NCBI RefSeq assembly: GCF_051014685.1
Contig: NW_027478777.1
Coordinates: forward strand, 310,001 to 374,000
Source: Ptiloglossa arizonensis
Taxonomy: Eukaryota > Arthropoda > Insecta > Hymenoptera > Colletidae
Reading direction: 5' to 3'
Length of the DNA stretch: 64,000 nucleotides
This document shows positions 23,720 through 36,408 of the stretch, in pieces. Under the pieces are notes generated by a model. That model was not told the origin of the DNA, did not search any database, and worked only from the letters and a program-made list of their open reading frames with translations. Position numbers and translations under genes: made by a program. How positions within the stretch are numbered: the first letter of the stretch is position 1; each line of letters opens with the position of its first letter.

Positions 23720-25060
23720 GGAATGGTTGAGGAACCATCAAAATTTTCGCTTGTCTGATACTCGAAACCAATAACTGGAATGGCCTAGGGGAAAAGTACA
23801 CACCCCATTGTAATCGGGCGAGTTTCTACATTCAGATGCAACAGGAATTTCTCGAGTTCGTCAATCCGTTCGCGAGATATGGGAATTTGAAGTTAAGGAA
23901 TGGTTGAGAAACCATCAAAATTTTCGCAAGTCTGATACTCGAAACCAATAACTGCTATGGCCTAGGGCAAAAATACACATAGCATTGTAATCGGGCGAGA
24001 TTATGCTTTCAGATGCAACTGCAATTTCTCGAGTTGGTAATCCGTTCGCGAGTTATGGGAGTTTGAAGTTAAGGAATGGTTGAGAAATCATCAAAATTTT
24101 TGCAAGTCTGATACTCGAAACCAATAACTACTATTGCCTAGGGCAAAAATACACATACCGTTGTAATCGGGCGATCTTCTACCACCAGATGCAACAGGAA
24201 TTTCTCGAGTTCGTCAATCCGTTCGCGAGATATGGGAGTTTGAAGTTAAGGAATGGTTAAGGAACCATCAAAATTTTCGCAAGTCTGATACTCGAAACCA
24301 ATAACTTCTATTGCCTAGGGCAAAGATACACATACCGTTGTATTCGGGCGAGTTTCTACTTTCAGATGCAACAGGAATTTCTCGAGTTCGTCAATCCGTT
24401 CGCGAGGTATGGGAGTTTGAAGTTAAGGAATGGTGAGAAACCGTCAAAATTTTCGCAAGTCTGATACTCGAAACCAATAACTACAATTGCCTAGTGCAAA
24501 AATACACATACCTTTGTAATCGGGCGAGTTTCTGCTTTCAGATGCAACAGGAATTTCTCGAGTTCGTCAATCCTTTCGCGAGATATGGGAGTTTGAAGTT
24601 AAGGAATGGTTGAGGAACCATCAAAATTTTCGCAGGTCTGAAACTCGAAACCAATAACTACAAAGGCCTAGGAGAAAAATACACATACCTTTGTAGTCGG
24701 GCGAGTTTCTACTTTCAGATGCAACCGGAATTTTTCGAGTTCGTCTATCCGTTCGAGAGATATGGGAGTTTGAAGTTAAGGAATGGTTGAGAAACAATCA
24801 AAATTTTCGCAAGCCTGACACTCGAAACCAATAACTACAAAGGCCTAGGGGAAAAATACACATACCTTTGTAATCGGGCGAGTTTCTACTTTCAGATGCA
24901 ACCGGAATTTTTCGAGTTCGTCTATCCGTTCGAGAGATATGGGAGTTTGAAGTTAAGGAATGGTTGAGAAACAATCAAAATTTTCGCAAGTCTGATACTC
25001 GAAACAAATAACTACAATGGCCTAGGGGAAAAATACACATAGCGTTGTAATCGGGAGAGT
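23720..25060 (+). repeat. 1,238-bp HOR, third, non-adjacent copy
   Basis: Aligns with 20537-21872 at an offset of about 3,183 bp, including the upstream CGCTTGTCTGATACTCG and GGGAATTTGAAG monomers. It carries a private 1-bp deletion near 24431 (GGAATGGTGAGAAACC) and small substitutions such as GAGTTATGGG and CCACCAGATG. Confidence 0.7.
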
Positions 25061-25602
25061 TTCTGCTTTCAGATGCAACAGGAATTTCTCGAGTTCGTCA
25101 ATCCTTTCGCGAGATATGGGAGTTTGAAGTTAAGGAATGGTTGAGGAACCATCAAAATTTTCGCAAGTCTGAAACTCGAAACCAATAACTACAAAGGCCT
25201 AGGAGAAAAATACACATACCTTTGTAGTCGGGCGAGTTTCTACTTTCAGATGCAACCGGAATTTTTCGAGTTCGTCTATCCGTTCGAGAGATATGGGAGT
25301 TTGAAGTTAAGGAATGGTTGAGAAACAATCAAAATTTTCGCAGTCCTGACACTCGAAACCAATAACTACAAAGGCCTAGGGGAAAAATACACATACCTTT
25401 GTAATCGGGCGAGTTTCTACTTTCAGATGCAACCGGAATTTTTCGAGTTCGTCTATCCGTTCGAGAGATATGGGAGTTTGAAGTTAAGGAATGGTTGAGA
25501 AACAATCAAAATTTTCGCAAGTCTGATACTCGAAACAAATAACTACAATGGCCTAGGGGAAAAATACACATAGCGTTGTAATCGGGAGAGTTTCTACTTT
25601 CA
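24541..25602 (+). repeat. 531-bp trimer, two tandem copies
   Basis: Bases 24541-25071 and 25072-25602 repeat the same three-monomer series: CAAAGGCCTAGGAG with GTAGTCGG, CAAAGGCCTAGGGG with GTAATCGG, and CAAATAACTAC with AGCGTTG. Differences are minor, for example CGCAGGTCTGAAAC against CGCAAGTCTGAAAC and CGCAAGCC against CGCAGTCC. This is a local expansion inside the third copy of the 1,238-bp HOR. Confidence 0.8.
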
Positions 25603-28600
25603 GATGCAACAGGAATTTCTCGAGTTCGTCAATCCTTTCGCGAGATATGGGAGTTTGAATTTAAGGAATGGTTGAGGAACCATCAAAATTTTCGCAAGTC
25701 TGATACTCGAAACCAATAACTATTATGGCCCAGGGCAAAAATACACCTGCCGTTGTAATCGGGCGAGTTTCTGCTTTCAGATGCAACAGGAATTTCTCGA
25801 GTTCGTCAATCCGTTCGCGAGATATGGGAGTTTGAAGTTAAGGAATGGTTGAGAAACCGTCAAAATTTTCGCATGTCTGATACTCGTCACCAATAACTGC
25901 AATTGCCTAGGGCAAAAATACACATACCTTTGTAATCGGGCGAGTTTCTGCTTTCAGATACAACAGGAATTTCTCGAGTTCGTCAATCCGTTCGCGAGAT
26001 ATGGGAGTTTGAAGTTAAGGAATGGTTGAGAAACCATAAAAATTTTCGCAAGTCAGATACTCGAAACCAATAACTACTATGGCCCAGGGCAAAAATACAA
26101 ATGCCCTTGTAATCGGGCGAGTTTCTGCTTTCAGATGCAACAGGAATTTCTCGAGTTCGTCAATCCGTTCGCGAGATATGGGAGTTTGAAGTTAAGGAAT
26201 GGTTGAGAAACCGTCAAAATTTTCGCATGTCTGATACTCGTCACCAATAACTGCAATTGCCTAGGGCAAAAATACACATACCTTTGTAATCGGGCGATCT
26301 TCTACCACCAGATGCAACAGGAATTTCTCGAGTTCGTCAATCCGTTCGCGAGATATGGGAGTTTGAAGTAACGGAATGGTTGAGAAACCATCAAAATTTT
26401 CGCAAGTCTGATACTCGAAAACAATAACTTCTATTGCGTAGGGCAAAAATACACATACCGTTGTATTCGGGCGAGTTTCTACTTTCAGATGCAACAGGAA
26501 TTTCTCGAGTTCGTCAATCCGTTCGCGAGGTATGGGAGTTTGAAGTTAAGGAATGGTTGAGAAACCGTCAAAATTTTCGCAAGTCTGATACTCGAAACCA
26601 ATAACTACAATTGCCTAGGGCAAAAATACACATACCTTTGTAATCGGGCGAGTTTCTGCTTTCAGATGCAACAGGAATTTCTCGAGTTCGACAACTCGTT
26701 CGCGAAATATGGGAGTTTGAAGTTACGGAATGGTTGAGAAACCATCAAAATTTTCGCAAGTCTGATACTCGAAACCAATAAGTACTATTGCCGATGGGAA
26801 AAATGCATATACCGTTGTAATCGGGCGAGTTTCTACTTTCATATGCAAGAGGAATTTCTCGAGTTCGTCAATCCGTTCGCGAGATATGGGAATTTGAAGT
26901 TAAGGAATGGTTGAGAAACCATCAAAATTTTCGCAAGTCTGATACTCGAAACCAATAACTGGAATGGCCTAGGGGAAAAGTACACATACCTTTGTAATCG
27001 GGCGAGTTTCTGCTTTCAGATGCAACAGGTATTTCTCGAGTTCGTCAATTCGCTCGCGAAATATGGGAGTTTGAGTTACGGAATGGTTGAGAAACCATCA
27101 AAATTTTCGCAAGTCTGATACTCGAAACCAATAAGTACTATTGCAGATGGGAAAAATGCATATACCGTTGTAATCGGGCGAGTTTCTACTTTCATATGCA
27201 AGAGGAATTTCTCGAGTTCGTCAATCCGTTCGCGAGATATGGGAGTTTGAAGTTAAGGAATGGTTGAGGAACCATAAAAATTTTCGCTTGTCTGATACTC
27301 GAAACCAATAACTACTGTTGCCTAGGGCAAAAATACACATACCGTTGTAATCGGGCGATCTTCTACCATCAGATGCAACAGGAATTTCTCGAGTTCGTCA
27401 ATCCGTTCGGGAGATATGGGAGTTTGAAGTTAAGGAATGGTTAACGAACCATCAAAATTTTCGCAAGTCTGATACTCGAAACCAATAACTTCTATTGCCT
27501 AGGGCAAAGATACACATACCGTTCTATGCGGGCGAGTTTCTACTTTCAGATGCAACAGGAATTTCTCGAGTTCGTCAATCCGTTCGCGAGATATGGGAGT
27601 TTGAAGTTAAGGAATGGTTGAGAAACCGTCAAAATTTTCGCAAATCTGATACTCGAATCCAATAACTACAATTGCCTAGGGCAAAAATACATATAGCGTT
27701 GTAATCGGGCGAGTTTCTGCTTTCAGATGCAACAGGAATTTCTCGAGTTCGTCAATCCTTTCGCGAGATATGGGAGTTTGAAGTTAAGGAATGGTTGAGG
27801 AACCATCAAAATTTTCGCAAGTCTGATACTCGAAACCAATAACTGGAATGGCCTAGGGGAAAAGTACACATACCTTTGTAATCGGGCGAGTTTCTACTTT
27901 CAGATGCAACAGGAATTTCTCGAGTTCGTCAATCCTTTCGCGAGATATGGGAGTTTGAAGTTAAGGAATGGTTGAGGAACCATCAAAATTTTCGCAAGTC
28001 TGAAACTCGAAACCAATAACTACAACGGCCTAGGAGAAAAATACACATACCTTTGTAGTCGGGCGAGTTTCTACTTTCAGATGCAACCGGAATTTTTCGA
28101 GTTCGTCTATCCGTTCGAGAGATATGGGAGTTTGAAGTTAAGGAATGGTTGAGAAACAATCAAAATTTTCGCAAGTCTGATACCCGAAACCAATAACTAC
28201 AAAGGCCTAGGGGAAAAATACACATACCTTTGTAGTCGGGCGAGTTTCTACTTTCAGATGCAACCGGAATTTTTCGAGTTCGCCTATCCGTTCGAGAGAT
28301 ATGGGAGTTTGAAGTTAAGGAATGGTTGAGAAACAATCAAAATTTTCGCAAGCCTGATACTCGAAACCAATAACTACAAAGGCCTAGGGGAAAAATACAC
28401 ATACCTTTGTAATCGCGCGAGTTTCTACTTTCAGATGCAACCGGAATTTTTCGAGTTCGTCTATCCGTTCGAGAGATATTGGAGTTTGAAGTTAAGGAAT
28501 GGTTGAGGAACCATCAAAATTTTTGCAAGTCTGATACTCGAAACCAATAACTACTGTGGCCTAGGGCAAAGATACACATACCATGGTAATCGGGCGAGTT

Positions 28601-31600
28601 TCTGCTTTCAGATGCAACAGGAATTTCTCGAGTTCGTCAATCCGTTCGCGAGATATGGGAGTTTGAAGTTAAGGAATGGTTGAGAAACCATCAAAATTTT
28701 TGCAAGTCTGATACTCGAAACCAATAACTACTGTGGCCTAGGGCAAAAATACACATACCATGGTAATCGGGCGAGTTTCTGCTTTCAGATGCAACAGGAA
28801 TTTCTCGAGTTCGTCTATCCTTTCGCGAGATATGGGAGTTTGAAGTTAAGGAATGGTTGAGGAACCATCAAAATTTTCGCAAGTCTGATACTCGAAACCA
28901 ATAAGTACTATTGCCGAGGGGAAAAATACATATACCGTTGTAATCGGGCGAGTTTCTACTTTCAGATGCAAGAGGAATTTCTCGAGTTCGTCAATCCGTT
29001 CGCGAGATATGGGAGTTTGAAGTTAAGTAATGGTTGTGGAACCATCAAAATTTTCGCTGGTCTGACACTCGAAACCAATAATTGGAATGGACTAGGGGAA
29101 AAGTACACACCCCATTGTAATCGGGCGAGTATCTACTTTCAGATGCAACAGGAATTTCTCGAGTTCGCCAATCCGTTCGCGAGATATGGGAGTTTGAAGT
29201 TAAGGAATGGTTGAGAAACCATCAAAATTTTCGCAAGTCTGATACTCGAAACCAATAACTACAAAGGCCTAGGGCAAAAATACACATAGCATTGTAATCG
29301 GGCGAGATTATGCATTCAGATGCAACTGGAATTTCTCGAGTTGGTGATCCGTTCGCGAGATATGGGAGTTTGAAGTTAAGGAATGGTTGAGAAACCATCA
29401 AAAGTTTTGCAAGTCTGATACTCGAAACCAATAACTACTGTGGCCTAGGGCAAAAATACACATACCATGGTAATCGGGCGAGTTTCTGCTTTCAGATGCA
29501 ACAGGAATTTCTCGAGTTCGTCTATCCTTTCGCGAGATATGGGATTTTGAAGTTAAGGAATGGTTGAGGAACCATCAAAATTTTCGCAAGTCTGATAGTC
29601 GAAACCAATAACTGGAATGGCCTATGGGAAAAGTACACACAGCAATGTAATGGGGCGAGTTTCTACTTTCAGATGCAACAGGAATTTCTCGAGTTCGTCA
29701 ATCCGTTCGCGAGATATGGGAGTTTGAAGTTAAGGAATGGTTGAGAATCTATCTAAATTTTCGCAAGTCTCATACTCGAAACCGATAACTACAATGACCT
29801 AGGGGGAAAATACACATACCGTGGTAATCGGGCGAGTTTCTGCTTTCAGATGCAACAGGAATTTCTCGAGTTCGTCAATCCGTTCGCGAGATGTGGGAGT
29901 TTGAAGTTAAGGAATGGTTGAGAAACCATCAAAATTTTCGCAAGTCTGATACTCGAAACCAATAAGTACTATTGCCGAGGGGAAAAATACATATACCGTT
30001 GTAATCGGGCGAGTTTCTACTTTCAGATGCAAGAGGAATTTCTCGAGTTCGTCAATCCGTTCGCGAGATACGGGAGTTTGAAGTTAAGGAATGGTTGAGA
30101 ATCCATCTAAATTTTCGCAAGTCTGATACTCGAAACCAATAACTACAATGACCTAGGGGAAAAATACACATACCGTGGTAATCGGGCGAGTTTCTGCTTT
30201 CAGATGCAACAGGAATTTCTCGAGTTCGTCAATCCGTTCGCGAAATATGGGAGTTTGAAGTTAAGGAATGGTTGAGAAACCGTCAAAATTTTCGCAAGTC
30301 TGATACTCGAAACCAATAACTACAATTGCCTAGGGCAAAAATACACATACCTTTGTAATCAGGCGAGTTTCTGCTTTCAGATGCAACAGGAATTTCTCGA
30401 GTTCGTCAATCCGTTCGCGAGATATGGGAGTTTGAAGTTAAGGAATGATTGATAAACCATCAAAATTTTCGCAAGTCTGATACTCGAAACCAATAAGTAC
30501 TAATGCCGAGGGGAAAAATACATATACCGTTGTAATCGGGCGAGTTTCTACTTTCAGATGCAAGAGGAATTTCTCGAGTTCGTCAATCCGTTCGCGAGAT
30601 ACGGGAGTTTGAAGTTAAGGAATGGTTGAGAATCCATCAAAATTTTCGCAAGTCTGATACTCGAAACCAATAACTGGAATGGCCTAGGGGAAAAGTACAC
30701 ATACCTTTGTAATCGGGCGAGCTTCTACTTTCAGATGCAAAAGGAATTTCTCGAGTTCGTCAATCCTTTCGCGAGATATGGGAGTTTGAAGTTAAGGAAT
30801 GGTTGAGGAACCATCAAAATTTTCGCAAGTCTGATACTCGAAACCAATAAGTACTATTGCCGAGGGGAAAAATACATATACCGTTGTAATCGGGCGAGTT
30901 TCTACTTTCAGATGCAAGAGGAATTTCTCGAGTTCGTCAATCCGTTCGCGAGATACGGGAGTTTGAAGTTAAGGAACGGTTGAGAATCCATCTAAATTTT
31001 CGCAAGTCTGAGACTCGAAACCAATAACTACAATGACCTAGGGGAAAAACACACATACCGTGGTAATCGGGCGAGTTTCTGCTTTCAGATGCAACAGGAA
31101 TTTCTCGAGTTCGGCAATCCGTTCGCGAGATATGGGAGTTTGAAGTTAAGGAATGGTTGAGAAACCATCAAAATTTTCGCAAGTCTGATACTCGAAACCA
31201 ATAAGTACTATTGCCGAAGGGAAAAATACATATACCGTTGTAATCGGGCGAGTTTCTACTTTCAGATGCAAGAGGAATTTCTCGAGTTCGTCAATCCGTT
31301 CGCGAGATATGGGAGTTTGAAGTTAAGGAATGGTTGAGAAACCGTCAAAATTTTCGCAAGTCTGCTACTCGAAACCAATAACAACAAAGGCCTAGGGGAA
31401 AAATACACATACCTTTGTAATCGGGCGAGTTTCTACTTTCAGATGCAACAGGAATTTCTCGAGTTCGTCAATCCGTTCGCGAGATATGAGAGTTTGAAGT
31501 TAAGGTATGGTTGAGGAACCATCAAAATTTTCGCAATTCTGATGCTAGAAACGAAAAACTGGAATGGCCTAGGGGAAAAGTACACATACCTTTGTAATCG

Positions 31601-31629
31601 GGCGAGTTTCTACTTTCAGATGCAAAAGG

Positions 31630-34600
31630 AATTTCTCGAGTTCGTCAATCCTTTCGCGAGATATGGGAGTTTGAAGTTAAGGAATGGTTGAGGAACCATC
31701 AAAATTTTCGCAAGTCTGAAACTCGAAACCAATAACTACAACGGCCTTGGGGAAAAATACACATACCTTTGTAGTCGGGCGAGTTTCTACTTTCAGATGC
31801 AACCGGAATTTTTCGAGTTCGTCTATCCGTTCGAGAGATATGGGAGTTTGAAGTTAAGGAATGGTTGAGAAACAATCAAAATTTTCGCAAGTCTGATACT
31901 CGAAACAAATAACTACAATGGCCTAGGGGAAAAATACACATAGCGTTGTAATCGGGAGAGTTTCTACTTTCAGATGCAACAGGAATTTCTCGAGTTCGTC
32001 AATCCTTTCGCGAGATATGGGAGTTTGAAGTTAAGGAATGGTTGAGGAACCATCAAAATTTTCGCAAGTCTGATACTCGAAACCAATAAGTACTATTGCC
32101 GAAGGGAAAAATACATATGCCGTTGTAATCGGGCGAGTTTCTACTTTCAGATGCAAGAGGAATTTCTCGAGTTCGTCAATCCGTTCGCGAGATATGGGAG
32201 TTTGAAGTTAAGGAATGGTTGAGAAACCGTCAAAATTTTCGCAAGTCTGATACTCGAAACCAATAACAACAAAGGCCTAGGGGAAAAATACACATACCTT
32301 TGTAATCGGGCGAGTTTCTACTTTCAGATGCAACAGGAATTTCTCGAGTTCGTCAATCCGTTCGCGAGATATGAGAGTTTGAAGTTAAGGTATGGTTGAG
32401 GAACCATCAAAATTTTCGCAATTCTGATGCTGGAAACGAAAAACTGGAATGGCCTAGGGGAAAAGTACACATACCGTTGTAATCGGGCGAGTTTCTGCTG
32501 TCAGATGCAACAGGAATTTCTCGAGTTCGTCAATCCGTTCGCGAAATATGGGAGTTTGAAGTTAAGGAATGGTTGAGGAACAATCAAAATTTTAGTAAGT
32601 CTGATACACGAAACCAATAACTACTATGTCCTAGGGCAAAAATACACATACCATGGTAATCGGGCGAGTTTCTGCTTTCAAATGCAACAGGAATTTCTCG
32701 AGTTCGTCAATCCTTTCGCGAGATATGGGAGTTTGAAGTTAAGGAATGGTTGAGAAACAATCAAAATTTTCGCAAGTCTGATACTCGAAACAAATAACTA
32801 CAATGGCCTAGGGGAAAAATACACATAGCGTTGTAATCGGGAGAGTTTCTACTTTCAGATGCAACAGGAATTTCTCGAGTTCGTCAATCCTTTCGCGAGA
32901 TATGGGAGTTTGAAGTTAAGGAATGGTTGAGGAACCATCAAAATTTTCGCAAGTCTGATACTCGAAACCAATAAGTACTATTGCCGAAGGGAAAAATACA
33001 TATGCCGTTGTAATCGGGCGAGTTTCTACTTTCAGATGCAAGAGGAATTTCTCGAGTTCGTCAATCCGTTCGCGAGATATGGGAGTTTGAAGTTAAGGAA
33101 TGGTTGAGAAACCGTCAAAATTTTCGCAAGTCTGATACTCGAAACCAATAACAACAAAGGCCTAGGGGAAAAATACACATACCTTTGTAATCGGGCGAGT
33201 TTCTACTTTCAGATGCAACAGGAATTTCTCGAGTTCGTCAATCCGTTCGCGAGATATGAGAGTTTGAAGTTAAGGTATGGTTGAGGAACCATCAAAATTT
33301 TCGCAATTCTGATGCTAGAAACGAAAAACTGGAATGGCCTAGGGGAAAAGTACACATACCGTTGTAATCGGGCGAGTTTCTGCTGTCAGATGCAACAGGA
33401 ATTTCTCGAGTTCGTCAATCCGTTCGCGAAATATGGGAGTTTGAAGTTAAGGAATGGTTGAGGAACAATCAAAATTTTAGTAAGTCTGATACACGAAACC
33501 AATAACTACTATGTCCTAGGGCAAAAATACACATACCATGGTAATCGGGCGAGTTTCTGCTTTCAAATGCAACAGGAATTTCTCGAGTTCGTCAATCCTT
33601 TCGCGAGATATGGGAGTTTGAAGTTAAGCAATGGTTGAGGAGCCATCAAAATTTTCGCAAGTCTGATACTCGAAACCAATAACTGGAATGGCCTAGGGGA
33701 AAAGTACACATACCTTTGTAATCGGGCGAGTTTCTACTTTCAGATGCAAGAGGAATTTCTCGAGTTCGTCAATCCGTTCGCGAGATATGGGAGTTTGAAG
33801 TTAAGGAATGGTTGGGAAACAATCAAAATTTTCGCAAGTCTGATACTCGAAACCAATAAGTACTATTGCCGAAGGGAAAAATACATATACCGTTGTAATC
33901 GGGCGAGTTTCTACTTTCAGATGCAAGAGGAATTTCTCGAGTTCGACAATCCGTTCGCGAGATATGGGAGTTTGAAGTTAAGGAATGGTTGAGAAACCGT
34001 CAAAATTTTCGCAAGTCTGATACTCGAAACCAATAACAACAAAGGCCTAGGGGAAAAATACACATACCTTTGTAATCGGGCGAGTTTCTACTTTCAGATG
34101 CAACAGGAATTTCTCGAGTTAGTCAATCCGTTCGCGAGATATGAGAGTTTGAAGTTAAGGTATGGTTGAGGAACCATCAAAATTTTCGCAATTCTGATGC
34201 TAGAAACGAAAAACTGGAATGTCCTAGGGGAAAAGTACACATACCGTTGTAATCGGGCGGGTTTCTACTTTCAGATGCAAAACGAATTTCTCGAGTTCGT
34301 CAATCCTTTCGCGAGATATGGGAGTTTGAAGTTAAGGAATGGTTGAGGAACCATCAAAATTTTCGCAAGTCTGATACTCGAAACCAATAACTGGAATGGC
34401 ATAGGGGAAAAGTACACATACCTTTGTAATCGGGCGAGTTTCTACTTTCAGATGCAAAAGGAATTTCTCGAGTTCGTCAATCCTTTCGCGAGATATGGGA
34501 GTTTGAAGTTAAGGAATGGTTGAGGAACCATCAAAATTTTCGCAAGTCTGAAACTCGAAACCAATAACTACAACGGCCTAGGGGAAAAATACACATACCT

Positions 34601-36408
34601 TTGTAGACGGGCGAGTTTCTACTTTCAGATGCAACCGGAATTTTTCGAGTTCGTCTATCCGTTCGAGAGATATGGGAGTTTGAAGTTAAGGAATGGTTGA
34701 GAAACAATCAAAATTTTCGCAAGTCTGATACTCGAAACAAATAACTACAATGGCCTAGGGGAAAAATACACATAGCGTTGTAATCGGGAGAGTTTCTACT
34801 TTCAGATGCAACAGGAATTTCTCGAGTTCGTCAATCCTTTCGCGAGATATGGGAGTTTGAAGTTAAGGAATGGTTGAGGAACCATCAAAATTTTCGCAAG
34901 TCTGAAACTCGAAACCAATAACTACAACGGCCTAGGGGAAAAATACACATACCTTTGTAGTCGGGCGAGTTTCTACTTTCAGATGCAACCGGAATTTTTC
35001 GAGTTCGTCTATCCGTTCGAGAGATATGGGAGTTTGAAGTTAAGGAATGGTTGAGAAACAATCAAAATTTTCGCAAGTCTGATACTCGAAACAAATAACT
35101 ACAATGGCCTAGGGGAAAAATACACATAGCGTTGTAATCGGGCGAGTTTCTACTTTCAGATGCAACAGGAATTTCTCGAGTTCGTCAATCCGTTCGCGAG
35201 ATATGAGAGTTTGAAGTTAAGATATGGTTGAGGAACCATCAAAATTTTCGCAATTCTGATGCTAGAAACGAAAAACTGGAATGGCCTAGGGGAAAAGTAC
35301 ACATACAGTTGTAATCGGGCGAGTTTCTGCTGTCAGATGCAACAGGAATTTCTCGAGTTCGTCAATCCGTTCGCGAAATATGGGAGTTTGAAGTTAAGGA
35401 ATGGTTGAGGAACAATCAAAATTTTAGTAAGTCTGATACACGAAACCAATAACTACTATGTCCTAGGGCAAAAATACACATACCATGGTAATCGGGCGAG
35501 TTTCTGCTTTCAAATGCAACAGGAATTTCTCGAGTTCGTCAATCCTTTCGCGAGATATGGGAGTTTGAAGTTAAGCAATGGTTGAGGAGCCATCAAAATT
35601 TTCGCAAGTCTGATACTCGAAACCAATAACTGGAATGGCCTAGGGGAAAAGTACACACACCTTTGTAATCGGGCGAGTTTCTACTTTCAGATGCAAGAGG
35701 AATTTCTCGAGTTCGTCAATCCGTTCGCGAGATATGGGAGTTTGAAGTTAAGGAATGGTTGGGAAACAATCAAAATTTTCGCAAGTCTGATACTCGAAAC
35801 CAATAAGTACTATTGCCGAAGGGAAAAATACATATACCGTTGTAATCGGGCGAGTTTCTACTTTCAGATGCAAGAGGAATTTCTCGAGTTCGACAATCCG
35901 TTCGCGAGATATGGGAGTTTGAAGTTAAGGAATGGTTGAGAAACCGTCAAAATTTTCGCAAGTCTGATACTCGAAACCAATAACAACAAAGGCCTAGGGG
36001 AAAAATACACATACCTTTGTAATCGGGCGAGTTTCTACTTTCAGATGCAACAGGAATTTCTCGAGTTAGTCAATCCGTTCGCGAGATATGAGAGTTTGAA
36101 GTTAAGGAATGGTTGAGGAACCATCAAAATTTTCTCAAGTCTGAAACTCGAAACCAATAACTACAACGGCCTAGGGGAAAAATACACATACCTTTGTAGA
36201 CGGGCGAGTTTCTACTTTCAGATGCAACCGGAATTTTTCGAGTTCGTCTATCCGTTCGAGAGATATGGGAGTTTGAAGTTAAGGAATGGTTGAGAAACAA
36301 TCAAAATTTTCCCAAGTCTGATACTCGAAACAAATAACTACAATGGCCTAGGGGAAAAATACACATAGCGTTGTAATCGGGAGAGTTTCTACTTTCAGAT
36401 GCAACAGG
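31630..36408 (+). repeat. 27-monomer HOR, copy 1 (4,779 bp)
   Basis: Boundaries are approximate: left of about 31630 the two copies differ (CAAAAGG against CAACAGG), and to the right they align base for base at 4,779 bp. One monomer is exchanged: 32203-32379 is of AACAACAAAGG type, whereas the equivalent in copy 2 is AGTACTATTGACGAAGG. Private single differences include CGGCCTTGG here. Inside, about 33190-34120 recurs at 35137-36067 (offset 1,947 bp). Confidence 0.85.

Larger units (their letters stand above)
19440..31630 (+). repeat. Array region 3: nested short HORs with CAACCGGAATTTTTC variant
   Basis: About 69 monomers. From about 21.5 kb a private monomer class appears, reading TACAAAGGCCTAGG, GTAGTCGGGCG and CAACCGGAATTTTTCGAG followed by GTTCGAGAGATATGG. 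AGTACTATTGCCGATGGG and TGGAATGGCCTAGGGGAAAAG classes are interspersed. Neighbouring units vary in order, so the domain is a patchwork rather than one HOR. Nothing but satellite is visible. Confidence 0.85.

Noticed and set aside
33744..33992. Recurrent 82-residue open frame on the + strand (also at 35691, 38523, 40470)
   Set aside because: These frames sit at corresponding positions of the 1,947- and 4,779-bp repeats. They are identical because the DNA was duplicated recently, and the product is only translated satellite.
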